DNA from: Actinoplanes subtropicus
GTDB lineage: Bacteria; Actinomycetota; Actinomycetes; Mycobacteriales; Micromonosporaceae
Assembly (NCBI RefSeq): GCF_000721705.1
Contig: NZ_JOJL01000019.1
Location: forward strand, 1 to 64,000
Length of the DNA stretch: 64,000 nt
Reading direction: 5' to 3'
Below, one piece after another: positions 7,173 to 16,030 of the stretch. The notes under the pieces are model-generated. The model was not told where the DNA came from. It saw nothing but the letters and a program-made list of their open reading frames with translations, and made no database searches. The position numbers and the translations under genes were made by a program. The first letter of the stretch is position 1. Each line of letters opens with the position of its first letter.

Positions 7173-8528
7173 ATGCGGCGTTATGACGTCATAGTGGTTG
7201 GTGCCGGCACCGGCAACATGCTGCTGAATGACGAACTGCGGCATTTCCGTACGGCGATCGTCGAACCGGACCGGTTCGGCGGCACCTGCCTGAACCGCGG
7301 CTGTATTCCGTCGAAGATGTTCGTCGTGCCGGCCGAGATCGCGACGAGCGCGCGACAGGGGCGCCGGTTGGGCGTGCGTTCGACGGTGGACGGCGTCGAC
7401 TGGCCGGCGATTCGTGAGCGCGTCTTCGGCCGGATAGATCCGTTGCACGAGGCGGCGGTGAAGCACCGGGAGAGCCAGGGGATCGACGTCTTCACGGAAC
7501 CGGCCCGCTTCGTGGGGCCGGGGGAGTTGCAGGTGGGCGACGAGCGGATCGGCGCGGACCGGATCGTGGTGGCGGCCGGGTCAAGGCCGGTGATCCCGGC
7601 GATCACGGGCCTGGCGGCCGTGCCGTACCACACCTCCGACACCATCATGCGGATCGACCGGCTGCCGAAGTCGATGGTGGTGGTCGGCGGTGGCTTCATC
7701 GCCGCCGAGATGGGCTTCGTGTTCTCGGCTTTCGGCTGTGACGTCACCGTCGTGCAGCGCGGGCCACGCCTGCTGATGGCCGAGGACGACGATGTGTCGG
7801 CGGCCTTCACCCGGCACGCGGCCGGCCGGCATCGGCTGATGCTCAACAGCGAGGTCACGAGGGTCGACCGTGTCGCCGGCGGCGTCGCGGTGACCGTCGA
7901 GGACGCGAACGGCACCCGGCTGGTGGAGGCCGAGCAACTGCTGCTGTGCGTCGGACGTACGCCGAACACTGATCTTCTTGACGTCCGGGCTGCCGGCCTC
8001 GAGATTGATAGGCACGGCCATCTGAAGGTCGATGAGACGGGCGCCACCACGATGCCCGGCGTGTGGGCGCTGGGCGACGCGGCCAATCATTTCCAGCTCA
8101 AGCACCTGGCCAACGCGGAAGCCCGGGTGGTCCGGCACAACCTGCTGCATCCGGGCACACCGCGTCGACTGCCCGTTCTCGCGGCGCCGCACGCCGTGTT
8201 CTCCGAGCCGCAGGTCGCGTCGATCGGGCTGACCGAGCAGGCGGCGCGGGAACAGGGCGTCGAGTACCGGGTGAGCCGCCGCGACTACGCCGAGACCGCG
8301 TACGGCTGGGCACTGGAGGACACCACTAGCTTCGTCAAGATCCTCGCCAGCCCGGCCGGCGGCCGCCTGCTCGGCGCTCACCTCATCGGCCCGCACGCCG
8401 CGCTGCTCATCCAGCCCCTGATCCAGGCGATGATGCTCGGCCAGACCGCGCAACAGCTGGCGAACGAGGTGCTCTACATCCATCCCGCGTTGACCGAGGT
8501 CGTGGAACAAGCGCTGCTGGCCCTCTGA
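7173..8528 (+). CDS. mtr: Mycothione reductase (flavoprotein disulfide reductase)
   Basis: A 451-residue class I pyridine-nucleotide disulfide oxidoreductase. Visible parts: FAD-binding VVGAGTGNMLL near the N-terminus, the redox-active pair in GGTCLNRGCIPSKM (about 37-50), the NAD(P)H fold VVVGGGFIAAEMG (about 170-182), the second FAD contact WALGDAAN, and the C-terminal base motif YIHPALTEVVEQALL. The GTGNMLL opening and absence of lipoyl-dehydrogenase features favour mycothione reductase, which reduces oxidised mycothiol with NADPH in the cytoplasm of actinobacteria. Operator copy C upstream suggests control by the LysR paralogs, linking thiol redox state with the DUF4331/oxidase/BoxB run. 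Confidence 0.85.
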   Translation: MRRYDVIVVGAGTGNMLLNDELRHFRTAIVEPDRFGGTCLNRGCIPSKMFVVPAEIATSARQGRRLGVRSTVDGVDWPAIRERVFGRIDPLHEAAVKHRESQGIDVFTEPARFVGPGELQVGDERIGADRIVVAAGSRPVIPAITGLAAVPYHTSDTIMRIDRLPKSMVVVGGGFIAAEMGFVFSAFGCDVTVVQRGPRLLMAEDDDVSAAFTRHAAGRHRLMLNSEVTRVDRVAGGVAVTVEDANGTRLVEAEQLLLCVGRTPNTDLLDVRAAGLEIDRHGHLKVDETGATTMPGVWALGDAANHFQLKHLANAEARVVRHNLLHPGTPRRLPVLAAPHAVFSEPQVASIGLTEQAAREQGVEYRVSRRDYAETAYGWALEDTTSFVKILASPAGGRLLGAHLIGPHAALLIQPLIQAMMLGQTAQQLANEVLYIHPALTEVVEQALLAL

Positions 8529-8544
8529 CCGCAGGGTGGATTCC

Positions 8545-8634
8545 TTGCCTTCCGTCAAATCCATCGGCCGCTATCAGGTCGACCGGCTTCTCGGCGCGGG
8601 CGGCTTCGGCGTCGTCACCCTGACCGCGAAATGA
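8545..8634 (+). pseudogene. Truncated Ser/Thr protein kinase, N-terminal remnant
   Basis: From TTG 8545 the frame reads PSVKSIGRYQVDRLLGAGGF and GVVTLTAK, then stops. This is the glycine-rich nucleotide loop of a bacterial Hanks-type kinase (GxGxFGxV); nothing of the remaining kinase domain follows. It abuts an MFS fragment on the other strand, so a deletion or rearrangement breakpoint lies near 8635. Confidence 0.65.
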
Positions 8635-8639
8635 CAGCA

Positions 8640-8847
8640 GGCGTGCGGGCGGCAGCCACCCGCAGGCAAGGACTCTACCGATCGCGCCGGCCCACAGCGC
8701 CGCCGGAATTCCGGCTGTCGCGGCGATGAGAGCGCCGGCGATCGCGCCCAGCGGCCGGAGGCCGAAACTCACGGTCTGGGACGCGCCCCTGGTCTGCGAC
8801 CGCAGGTGAGCCGGCACCACGAGCGCGAACACCGAGCCGACCGGCAT
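8640..8847 (-). pseudogene. MFS transporter C-terminal remnant
   Basis: On the minus strand the segment VFALVVPAHLRSQTRGASQT followed by VSFGLRPLGAIAGALIA and AALWAGAIGRVLACGWL matches the 10th-12th helix region of actinobacterial MFS permeases (the R-G-R-x-x-A-x-x-R-T-V-x-x-G-x-x-P-L-G pattern). Upstream sequence is replaced by the start region of the following gene, so only the last ~70 residues survive. The frame then runs antisense through the kinase remnant. Confidence 0.55.
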
Positions 8848-8896
8848 TGACTGGTCTGGATAGAGTGGGCTGCGCCGACGAGCTTGGGGGAGTCCG

Positions 8897-10420
8897 ATGG
8901 CTGAGCCGATGTCCCGCCGTACGCTGCTGCGTACGGCCGCCGGAAGTGTGATCGCCGCCGGCCTTCCGGTCGCCGGGAAGACCGCCGGGAAGACGGCGGT
9001 GCCGCTGCTGCGGCAGCTGGACGAGAAGATCCGGGACGGCATGGCCCGGTACGGCATACCGGGCGTCGCCCTGGGACTGTGGTGGCGTGGCGCCGAGTAT
9101 GTGCGCGGCTTCGGCGTCACCGACGTCGATCACCCGGCGCCGGTGGACGGGGACACCGTCTTCCGGGTCGCCTCCACCACCAAGACCTTCACCGGCACGG
9201 CGATCATGCGCCTGGTCGAGCGTGGCCGCCTCGACCTGGGCCGTACGGTCCGCAGTTACCTGCCCGACTTCCGTACCGCGGACGCCGCCGCCTCCGGCCG
9301 GGTGACGCTGCGGCAGGTGCTCAACCACAGCGCCGGCTGGCTCGGCGACGACTTCGTGGACACCGGCTCCGACGACGGCGCCCTGGCCCGGTATGTCGCC
9401 GCGATGTCCGGGCTGCCGCAGCTCACCCCGCCCGGCCGGGTCTTCGCCTACAACAACGCGGCCCTCGCTCTGGCCGGCCGGCTGATCGAGGTGGCGACCG
9501 GCCGGACGTACGAGCACGCCGCCCGCGCCCTGGTCCTGGACCCGCTGCGGCTGGCACACAGCGGCTTCTCGCTGGCGGAGATCCCCGGCGCGACGTACGC
9601 CGTGCCGCACGACATCTCGACCGGCAAGCCGGTGCCCGCGCCGCAATTCTGGGCACTGCCGCGCAGCATCACCCCGGCCGGCGGGCTGATCTCCAGCGCC
9701 CACGACCAACTGCGCTGGGCCCGCTTCCACCTGGGCGACGGCCGCGGCCTGCTCACGCCGCGGTCGATGCGGTTGATGCAGTCGCACCCCGGCCCCGGCG
9801 GCACGCTCTTCGTCGAGTTGGACGGCGTCGGGGTCACGTGGCTGCTGCGGCCGACCGCCGAGGGCCCGACCGTGGTGCAGCACGGCGGCGACTGGGCCGG
9901 CCAGCACTCCGGCTTCCTCATGGTCCCCGAGCGTGACTTCGCACTGACCGTGCTGACCAATTCGGAGGGCGGCCCCGGCCTGCTCGCCGAGCTGTTCTCC
10001 GACGACTGGGCGCTGAGCCGCTTCGCCGGTGTCCACAATCTCCCGGCCACCCCGCGTGCCCTGCCTCCCGCCGCCCTTGCCGGCTACGCGGGCACGTACC
10101 GCTCGCAGGAGGTCTACTTCGACGGTTCGCTGCTGACGTCCTCGCTGGACCTGGTCGCCGATCAGGGCGGGCTCAGCGTACGGCTGTCCGGCACCGAGGC
10201 CCTGCGGTTGGCCTTCTACCGCCGGGACTACGTCCTCGCCCTGGCCCCCGACGGCACCGACACGCACAGCCGCGCCAACTTCGTCCGGGACCCGGACGGC
10301 ACCGTGGGCTGGCTCCGCTTCGGCGGCCGCCTGTGGCGCCGCGGCACCGTGGCCGGCTTGCGCGCCGGCGGCGGCCGAGCCCTCCTGCCCGGCACCCTGC
10401 CGCACCCGGCCCCGCTCTGA
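8897..10420 (+). CDS. Tat-exported serine hydrolase of the beta-lactamase/DD-peptidase fold
   Basis: A 507-residue protein. A twin-arginine signal (SRRTLLRTAAGSVIAAGLPV) precedes a class C beta-lactamase/PBP4*-like domain with the nucleophile motif STTK (in RVASTTKTFTG), the second motif Tyr-Asn-Asn (FAYNNAAL) and the third motif His-Gly-Gly (VQHGGDWAG). A C-terminal beta-rich domain of about 120 residues follows (LAGYAGTYRSQEVYF onward). GGGGGAG precedes ATG 8897 with a good spacer. Substrate is unknown; such proteins include D-aminopeptidases, esterases and beta-lactamases. The neighbouring fragments suggest it sits beside a rearrangement point. Confidence 0.88.
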   Translation: MAEPMSRRTLLRTAAGSVIAAGLPVAGKTAGKTAVPLLRQLDEKIRDGMARYGIPGVALGLWWRGAEYVRGFGVTDVDHPAPVDGDTVFRVASTTKTFTGTAIMRLVERGRLDLGRTVRSYLPDFRTADAAASGRVTLRQVLNHSAGWLGDDFVDTGSDDGALARYVAAMSGLPQLTPPGRVFAYNNAALALAGRLIEVATGRTYEHAARALVLDPLRLAHSGFSLAEIPGATYAVPHDISTGKPVPAPQFWALPRSITPAGGLISSAHDQLRWARFHLGDGRGLLTPRSMRLMQSHPGPGGTLFVELDGVGVTWLLRPTAEGPTVVQHGGDWAGQHSGFLMVPERDFALTVLTNSEGGPGLLAELFSDDWALSRFAGVHNLPATPRALPPAALAGYAGTYRSQEVYFDGSLLTSSLDLVADQGGLSVRLSGTEALRLAFYRRDYVLALAPDGTDTHSRANFVRDPDGTVGWLRFGGRLWRRGTVAGLRAGGGRALLPGTLPHPAPL

Positions 10421-10635
10421 CGGCCCGCTCTGACGGCCCGGTGTGCCGCGGCCGCGACGCCGCCGCAAGGACGTCGGAGCCGTTGTCGTACGGGCAGACC
10501 TTTACCTCCTGGGCCGGCCGCTGGTAGCCGCTCGCGCCGATCGCGGCACCGGTTTCGTCACTCTGCGAACCTGGACGGATACGCGGAGTTACGATCCTCA
10601 CCGGCTCGCTCGGCCGGACCGTAGGAGGACCTCGC

Positions 10636-13098
10636 ATGTCCCAGTCCCAATCCAGGATCCGTGCTCGGCTGGTACGCGCCGGGTTGACGGCGGGCGCGGT
10701 GATCGCCGCGATGCTCGTCGCGCCGCAGGCGGCCTACGCCGGGACCGGGGTGGGGCCGATGGTCGCCCCGCTCGGCGGCACCGCGACGATCGGCGACCCC
10801 AACTCGAACTTCAACACCAGCACGACGGCGGTGGAGCTGTCCAGCGGCCCCTGCCCGGACAAGTACACCGCGCCGAGCGCCACCGGACCGTGGGCGGCCA
10901 CGGTCACCAACCGCAGCGCGAACGCCATCACGTTCACGGTGCCGACCACCGGACCGACCGTCGGTTCGAACGGCGCGGTCAAGCCGTACTACGTCTGCGC
11001 CTACGACGCGGCGGTCGCCTCGAGCAGCCCGCGCACCGGGGCCGGAAGCATCTATCTCGGTACGCCGGTGATGGTCAACCCGTTCAGCGGCGTGACCGGC
11101 GGCGGCAACCAGATCACCGTCAACACCAACCAGAACGCGACGCTCTTCGCGGGTCTGAACACGGTGGCCGCGGTGTTCACCACGTCCTCGTGCAACCCCA
11201 CCCTGGGGTCGTCGAATCCGGCGAACCTGGTCGGGACCAGCGTCAACAAGCAGCCGAACAACGCGAGCGTGAGCCTCACCGTGCCGCCGGGCGTCGTGGC
11301 CATGAACGGCGGCGGGCCGACGATGTACAGCCTCTGCCTCTACGATGGCTCCGGCCCGTCCGGCGGGCTGCTGTCGATGGCCCCGTACAACGTGAACGCG
11401 GTGAGCCTGAGCCCGGCCAGCGGCTCGTACCTGAGCAGCGTCCTGGTCACGGCGAGCTCGCCGATGGCCTTCCTGTCGGGCGTCACCGCGCCGGTGGTGC
11501 TGGTGGTCGGCCCGGGCGCCGGCTGCCCGGGCATCTATTCGACGTCCCCCATGAACGGCGTGACGCCGATCGTGGTGGGCAGCGGCAGCATCCGGAAGGT
11601 GTCGAGCAACCGGGCCATCGTCACGCTGCCCCCGCTGTCGCTGCAGAACAACCAGCCGACCGGCTACCAGCTGTGCTTCTACTCGAGCAACAACCCGCAG
11701 TCCGGGTCGCTGATGGGCACCAGCAGCTACACCGCCGGAACCGTGGCCACCCCCACCGGGGTGATTCCCGCCGCGGGCCCGGCCGCCGGCGGAAACACGA
11801 TCACCGTCGTCGGCAGTGACTTCCCGACCGATCCGGGCCGCATCACCGCCACCCTCGGCGGTACACCGCTGACCAACATCCAGCCGATCAACGACAAGGC
11901 CTTCACCGCGCTGGTGTCGCCGCACGCCGCCGAGGACGACGTGACCCTCCTGGTGACCACGCCGGGCGGCACCAAGGCGCTGCCGGGTGCGTACTCGTTC
12001 ACGAATCCGATCCAGATCACCCCGACCACCGCACCCAATACGACGTCGAGTGTCGACGTGGACGTGCAGGGCTCCGGCTTCATGTCGATCAACTTCGGCT
12101 CCGGCGGATCGGCCGGCCGGGTGTTCCTGGTCAACGGCACGTACAACGGTGCCGACACCGGCGCCGGCGTCCTGGCGAACGGGCCGGTCGCGGAGTGCCG
12201 GAACGCCCTCGTGGTCACCGACCAGGAGCTGGTGTGCACGCTGCAGCTCAACCGGCGGCTGAACAACACCGCCACCGGGTTCTTCGACCCGATCGGCTAC
12301 GTCCACAGCGTGACCGACATCTCGACGACCGCCGGCAGCCGGGTGATCGGCTCCCCGTCCGGGAAGTTCAGCCCCGACGACGTCGGCCAGCCGATCGCGC
12401 AGAACCTGAACACCAACATTCCGCAGAAGAGCACCATCACCGCGGTGCTGAACTCGAAGATGGCGGTCATGTCGCTGCCGTCGCCGCAGGCCGGTTCGCC
12501 GATCACGGCGACCGTCGGCGGGGTGGTGCACAGCCTCACCGGCACGCTGACCACGACCTCGGGCAGCGCCACCGTCAGCGTCGCCGCGCCGGACTCGTTC
12601 AGCCGGGCCGACATCGGCCGGCTGTTCAACACCGGCACGCCCGGCATCCCGGACGGGACGACCATCGTCGCGGTCGCGCCGGGCGGCGGAAGTGCCACCC
12701 TCTCCGCCCCCGCCTCGCTGAGCACCCAGTACCCGCTGGCGGGCGCGACCATCGCCGACGGCTCGTCGACGCTCTACAGCAGCGCGCTCGTGTCCAACGA
12801 CGTCGGCTCGGTGATCGGCCCGAACTCGCTCGGCATTCCGGCCGGCACGACGATCAGCTCGGTGGTCGCCAACACGAGCGCCGGTCTCTCGGCCGCCGCC
12901 GGCAACGGCGGCGGATCGGGCACGCTGACCCTGAACAAGCCGATCAGTGCTTCCCTGTACGCGGCGGCGCCGGTGCTGAACGGCGCCTACAACCTCGTGG
13001 TGGTCAGCAATGGGGCGCCGAACGCGGCCATGACCGACCCCGAATACTCGCAGACGGACGTCACGAGCGGCTCCACCTTCACGGTCGCGACGTTCTGA
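10636..13098 (+). CDS. Large secreted IPT/TIG-domain protein with tandem C-terminal modules
   Basis: An 820-residue exported protein: signal peptide with Ala-rich core ending PQAAYA-GTG, then Gly/Ser/Thr-rich beta domains. The segment GVIPAAGPAAGGNTITVVGS (about residue 375) is a clear IPT/TIG immunoglobulin-like fold, and earlier parts (MVNPFSGVTGGGNQITV) look like diverged copies with paired Cys. From about residue 560 three modules repeat the pattern F-S-x-x-D-x-G-x-x-I, I-P-x-G-T-T-I-x-x-V, L-S-x-P-A, seen in adhesin and phage-tail repeats. Strong AGGAGGA ribosome site. Surface or matrix adhesion is inferred. Confidence 0.85.
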   Translation: MSQSQSRIRARLVRAGLTAGAVIAAMLVAPQAAYAGTGVGPMVAPLGGTATIGDPNSNFNTSTTAVELSSGPCPDKYTAPSATGPWAATVTNRSANAITFTVPTTGPTVGSNGAVKPYYVCAYDAAVASSSPRTGAGSIYLGTPVMVNPFSGVTGGGNQITVNTNQNATLFAGLNTVAAVFTTSSCNPTLGSSNPANLVGTSVNKQPNNASVSLTVPPGVVAMNGGGPTMYSLCLYDGSGPSGGLLSMAPYNVNAVSLSPASGSYLSSVLVTASSPMAFLSGVTAPVVLVVGPGAGCPGIYSTSPMNGVTPIVVGSGSIRKVSSNRAIVTLPPLSLQNNQPTGYQLCFYSSNNPQSGSLMGTSSYTAGTVATPTGVIPAAGPAAGGNTITVVGSDFPTDPGRITATLGGTPLTNIQPINDKAFTALVSPHAAEDDVTLLVTTPGGTKALPGAYSFTNPIQITPTTAPNTTSSVDVDVQGSGFMSINFGSGGSAGRVFLVNGTYNGADTGAGVLANGPVAECRNALVVTDQELVCTLQLNRRLNNTATGFFDPIGYVHSVTDISTTAGSRVIGSPSGKFSPDDVGQPIAQNLNTNIPQKSTITAVLNSKMAVMSLPSPQAGSPITATVGGVVHSLTGTLTTTSGSATVSVAAPDSFSRADIGRLFNTGTPGIPDGTTIVAVAPGGGSATLSAPASLSTQYPLAGATIADGSSTLYSSALVSNDVGSVIGPNSLGIPAGTTISSVVANTSAGLSAAAGNGGGSGTLTLNKPISASLYAAAPVLNGAYNLVVVSNGAPNAAMTDPEYSQTDVTSGSTFTVATF

Positions 13099-14851
13099 TC
13101 GCCTTCAGCAGCTGGGTGATGTCCCGGGCGCTCGTGGGCGGGGCCAGGAGGAACCCCTGGCCGTGGTCGCAGCCGAGGGCGCGCAGGGTGTCGAATTGCG
13201 TGCGGGTCTCGATGCCCTCGGCGGTGACGGTGACGTTGAGGTCGTGGCAGAGCTGGATGGTGCGGTGCACGACGGCGGACGCGGCGGCGTTGTCGGTGTC
13301 GGACAGGTCGGCGACCAGCTCCCGGGCGAGTTTGACCGTGGTGACCGGGAGCCGGGACAGCGCGGCGAGGTTGGCGTGGCCGGTGCCGAAGTCGTCGATG
13401 GCCAGCTGGATGCCGCGGTCGGTCAGGTCGGACAGGGTGTCGTCGGGGCCGTCGACGGCGGTGCTCTCGGTGATCTCCAGCTGTAGCGCGCTCGCCGGCA
13501 GGCCGGACTGATCCAGGATGTCGTCGATGGTGGCGACCAGGCCGGGCTCGGACAGCTGCAGGGCGGAGACGTTGACGCTGATCAGCAGCGGGTGGCCGGC
13601 CGCGTGCCAGCCGCTGCCGCGCTGGCAGGCCTGGCGGAGCTGGGACATCCCGAGGGGCCGGATCAGGCCGGTCTGCTCGGCGAGCGTGATGAAGTTCTGC
13701 GGGCCGAGCGTCGCGGTGGTGCCGCGGCGCCGCCAGCGGGCCAAGGCCTCGACCCCGATGAGGGAACGGTCGGCGAGCGCGTACAGCGGTTGGAAGTGCG
13801 GTTGGAATTCGCCGCGTTCCAGCGCGGCCGGCATCGCGACGGCCAGCCGATGGCGGCGCAGGTCCTCGGCCGCCCGGGTCGGGTCGAAGACGGCGTACGG
13901 CCGGCGGTCGGCGTCGGTCCAGGCCAGTGCGATGTGCGCGTTGCGCAGCCAGTCGTCCGCGGTCGTGCCGGCCACGCGGTCCTCGACGATGCCGGCCGTG
14001 GTGCGCAGCCGCAGCTGGTAGCCGTCGACCCACGGCAGGCTGGCGTTGCCGATCGCGTGCTGGGCCAGGCGGGAGAGCTTGATGCCCTCGTCGACGCCGG
14101 TGGTGCCGCTGACGACCACGACGAACTGTTCGCCGCCGAGGTGGGCCAGCAGGTAGCGGTCCGACGCGCCGCGCAGGTCGGCGACGACTTCCCGCAGGCG
14201 TACGCCGATGGTGCGTAGCAGATCGTCGCCGGTGGCGTGGCCCAGGGCGTCGTTGAGGTCGGCGAAGTCGTCGACGCGCAGCAGGCAGACGCTCATCCGC
14301 GCGTCGGGCCGGGCGGTGGTGATGACCGCGCCCAGGTGTTCGCGGAGGCTGACCCGGTTCGGCAGGTCGGTGACCACGTCGTGCAGCAGGGCCTGGTTCA
14401 GCTCGCCCTGCAGGCGACGCTGCTCATCGCGCCAGGCGACCCGCTCCGAGCGGTTCAGCTCCTCCGCGGCCAGCATCGCGGTGTCGCGCAGGGCGGCGGT
14501 GAATCCGTCGGCCATCCGGCCGAGCAGGGGCTGGATCCGCGACCGTACGGCCGGCTCGTCGCCGCCGACCAGGCCCGGTAGCCGCTCGGCCAGCAGCGGC
14601 AGGCTCACGCCCAGCACCCCCGGCGCCGCCACCCGTGCCGCGACCAGGGCGGCGCCGACCTGCCGGGCCGGCGCGGGGTCGAACGGCTCGGCCCGGGCCG
14701 CGGCCACCAACAGCCGCAGCTGCTCGCCCAGCACGACCCGAGCGTGGGCCTTGTGCGGCAGGAACCCCAGCGCCGCGATCTGGCGCAGCCAGTGCTGCGT
14801 CAGGGCGTCCAACGCCGGCTCGTCGGCACCGTCCGGACCCGTCCGCGTCAT
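13079..14851 (-). CDS. GGDEF-EAL protein: degenerate cyclase domain, intact phosphodiesterase motifs
   Basis: A 590-residue cytoplasmic protein: N-terminal helical domain (about 1-160), GGDEF domain (about 170-330) and EAL domain (about 345-585). The cyclase signature is GGEQF, so cyclase activity is unlikely. The EAL side keeps VEALARW, the Asn in SVNVS, LEITES, DDFGTG, the Lys in VKLAREL and AEGIET, so cyclic-di-GMP hydrolysis is expected. No membrane helix. ATG 14851 is preferred to an upstream in-frame start. Its end overlaps the convergent IPT gene by 20 bp. Confidence 0.9.
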   Translation of the reverse strand: MTRTGPDGADEPALDALTQHWLRQIAALGFLPHKAHARVVLGEQLRLLVAAARAEPFDPAPARQVGAALVAARVAAPGVLGVSLPLLAERLPGLVGGDEPAVRSRIQPLLGRMADGFTAALRDTAMLAAEELNRSERVAWRDEQRRLQGELNQALLHDVVTDLPNRVSLREHLGAVITTARPDARMSVCLLRVDDFADLNDALGHATGDDLLRTIGVRLREVVADLRGASDRYLLAHLGGEQFVVVVSGTTGVDEGIKLSRLAQHAIGNASLPWVDGYQLRLRTTAGIVEDRVAGTTADDWLRNAHIALAWTDADRRPYAVFDPTRAAEDLRRHRLAVAMPAALERGEFQPHFQPLYALADRSLIGVEALARWRRRGTTATLGPQNFITLAEQTGLIRPLGMSQLRQACQRGSGWHAAGHPLLISVNVSALQLSEPGLVATIDDILDQSGLPASALQLEITESTAVDGPDDTLSDLTDRGIQLAIDDFGTGHANLAALSRLPVTTVKLARELVADLSDTDNAAASAVVHRTIQLCHDLNVTVTAEGIETRTQFDTLRALGCDHGQGFLLAPPTSARDITQLLKAIRTSRP

Positions 14852-15092
14852 GACGCCGTCCCCGATCACGTCCGGCCGGGCACCCTGCGTGATCGGCCGT
14901 CGCCTAGCGTGCACCGTGGACGGATCACACCGCTACGAGTGCCGCCCCTAGTCGCTGGCAACCTGGGGATGCCGGCGTTCCCGCAAGTCCTGGCGCCGCG
15001 CGGTCCGATTCGCCCGGCATGACGCCTCGGTCGTTAGGCGTCAAATGCGAAAACGGGCAGGGAAACCGTCACTCAGGAGAGTGATGCCGCTG

Positions 15093-15908
15093 CTATCGGC
15101 GGCGGCCGACCGCCGCCAGGACGGGCTGCGGCAACTCGTCGTCCTCGGGGTCGGGACGCCATTGATCGACGCTGACCACCCCCGGCGGCAGCAGGTCGAA
15201 GCAATCCTCGATCAGCGCGGCCACCTGCTCCGGGTCCCGGACCACGAAGGGCGTCGGGGTCTGCTCGTACAGCTTGCGTACGGTCTCCTGCTGCGCACGA
15301 CCCTCGGGCGTCGACTCCAGCGTGCCGTGGGACAGCGCCAGGTAACTGCCCGGCATCAGGGCGCCGCCGAACTCGCGGATGATCGACCGCGGGTCGTCCC
15401 GGTCGGGGATGAAGTGCAGCACCGCCACCATCAGCACGGCCACCGGCTCGGAGAAGTCGAGGAACTCCAGCAACCTCGGATCCCGCAGGATCGCCTGCGG
15501 GTCACGCAGGTCCCCGCGGATCGCCGTCGCGTACCGGTTGGCACTCAGCAGGCTGTTGCTCTGCTCCACCGCGACCGGATCAATGTCGACATACACCACC
15601 CGCGTGCCGGGATGCGTCTCCTGCGCCACCTCGTGCACGTTGCCCAGCGTCGGAATGCCCGAGCCGAGATCCAGGAACTGCCGCATCCCGGCCTCGGTCA
15701 GCCAGCGCACCGCCCGGCCCAGGAAGGATCTATTCGCCTGAGCCAGCAACCGCAACTGCGGCATCGCCTGCTCCGCGTGCGTGAAGAAATCCCGGTCGAC
15801 TCGGAAGTTGTGCACCCCGCCCAACGCGAAGTCGTAGACCCGCGACGCGTTCGGCACCGTGATATCGACGCCCTCGGGCACCCATGCGCTCGACTCGGTC
15901 ACCGCCAC
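15093..15908 (-). CDS. SAM-dependent methyltransferase (DUF574/Methyltransf_19 type)
   Basis: A 271-residue protein with the actinobacteria-typical opening VPEGVDITVPNASRVYDFAL and GG, then HNFRVDRDFF, the SAM-binding LDLGSGIPTLGNVHEVAQ and VYVDIDPVAV. These are hallmarks of the DUF574 family, abundant in streptomycetes and relatives and not tied to a known substrate. Divergent from the next methyltransferase. The 241 bp between its end and the GGDEF-EAL start hold no visible gene. Confidence 0.9.
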   Translation of the reverse strand: MAVTESSAWVPEGVDITVPNASRVYDFALGGVHNFRVDRDFFTHAEQAMPQLRLLAQANRSFLGRAVRWLTEAGMRQFLDLGSGIPTLGNVHEVAQETHPGTRVVYVDIDPVAVEQSNSLLSANRYATAIRGDLRDPQAILRDPRLLEFLDFSEPVAVLMVAVLHFIPDRDDPRSIIREFGGALMPGSYLALSHGTLESTPEGRAQQETVRKLYEQTPTPFVVRDPEQVAALIEDCFDLLPPGVVSVDQWRPDPEDDELPQPVLAAVGRRR

Positions 15909-16030
15909 CCCGCTTCCGGTCCACCGCCGAGTGATCCGGCCAGTCTACGGAGGAAACCGATCCCGCGGGGTCCCGCGCGGTGTGGAAAACCGAGTGCGTA
16001 CGCCGTCAGCCGGCCGCTACGTTGGCCGCG

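Noticed and set aside
7173..8528. Dihydrolipoyl dehydrogenase instead of mycothione reductase
   Set aside because: The GTGNMLL opening, lack of neighbouring 2-oxoacid dehydrogenase genes and actinobacterial context fit mycothione reductase better, although motifs are shared.
8675..10468. 597-aa open frame on the minus strand opposite the beta-lactamase-fold gene
   Set aside because: Shadow of the GC-rich coding strand; composition dominated by Arg/Gly/Ala with no domain, while the plus strand has a Tat signal and all three active-site motifs.
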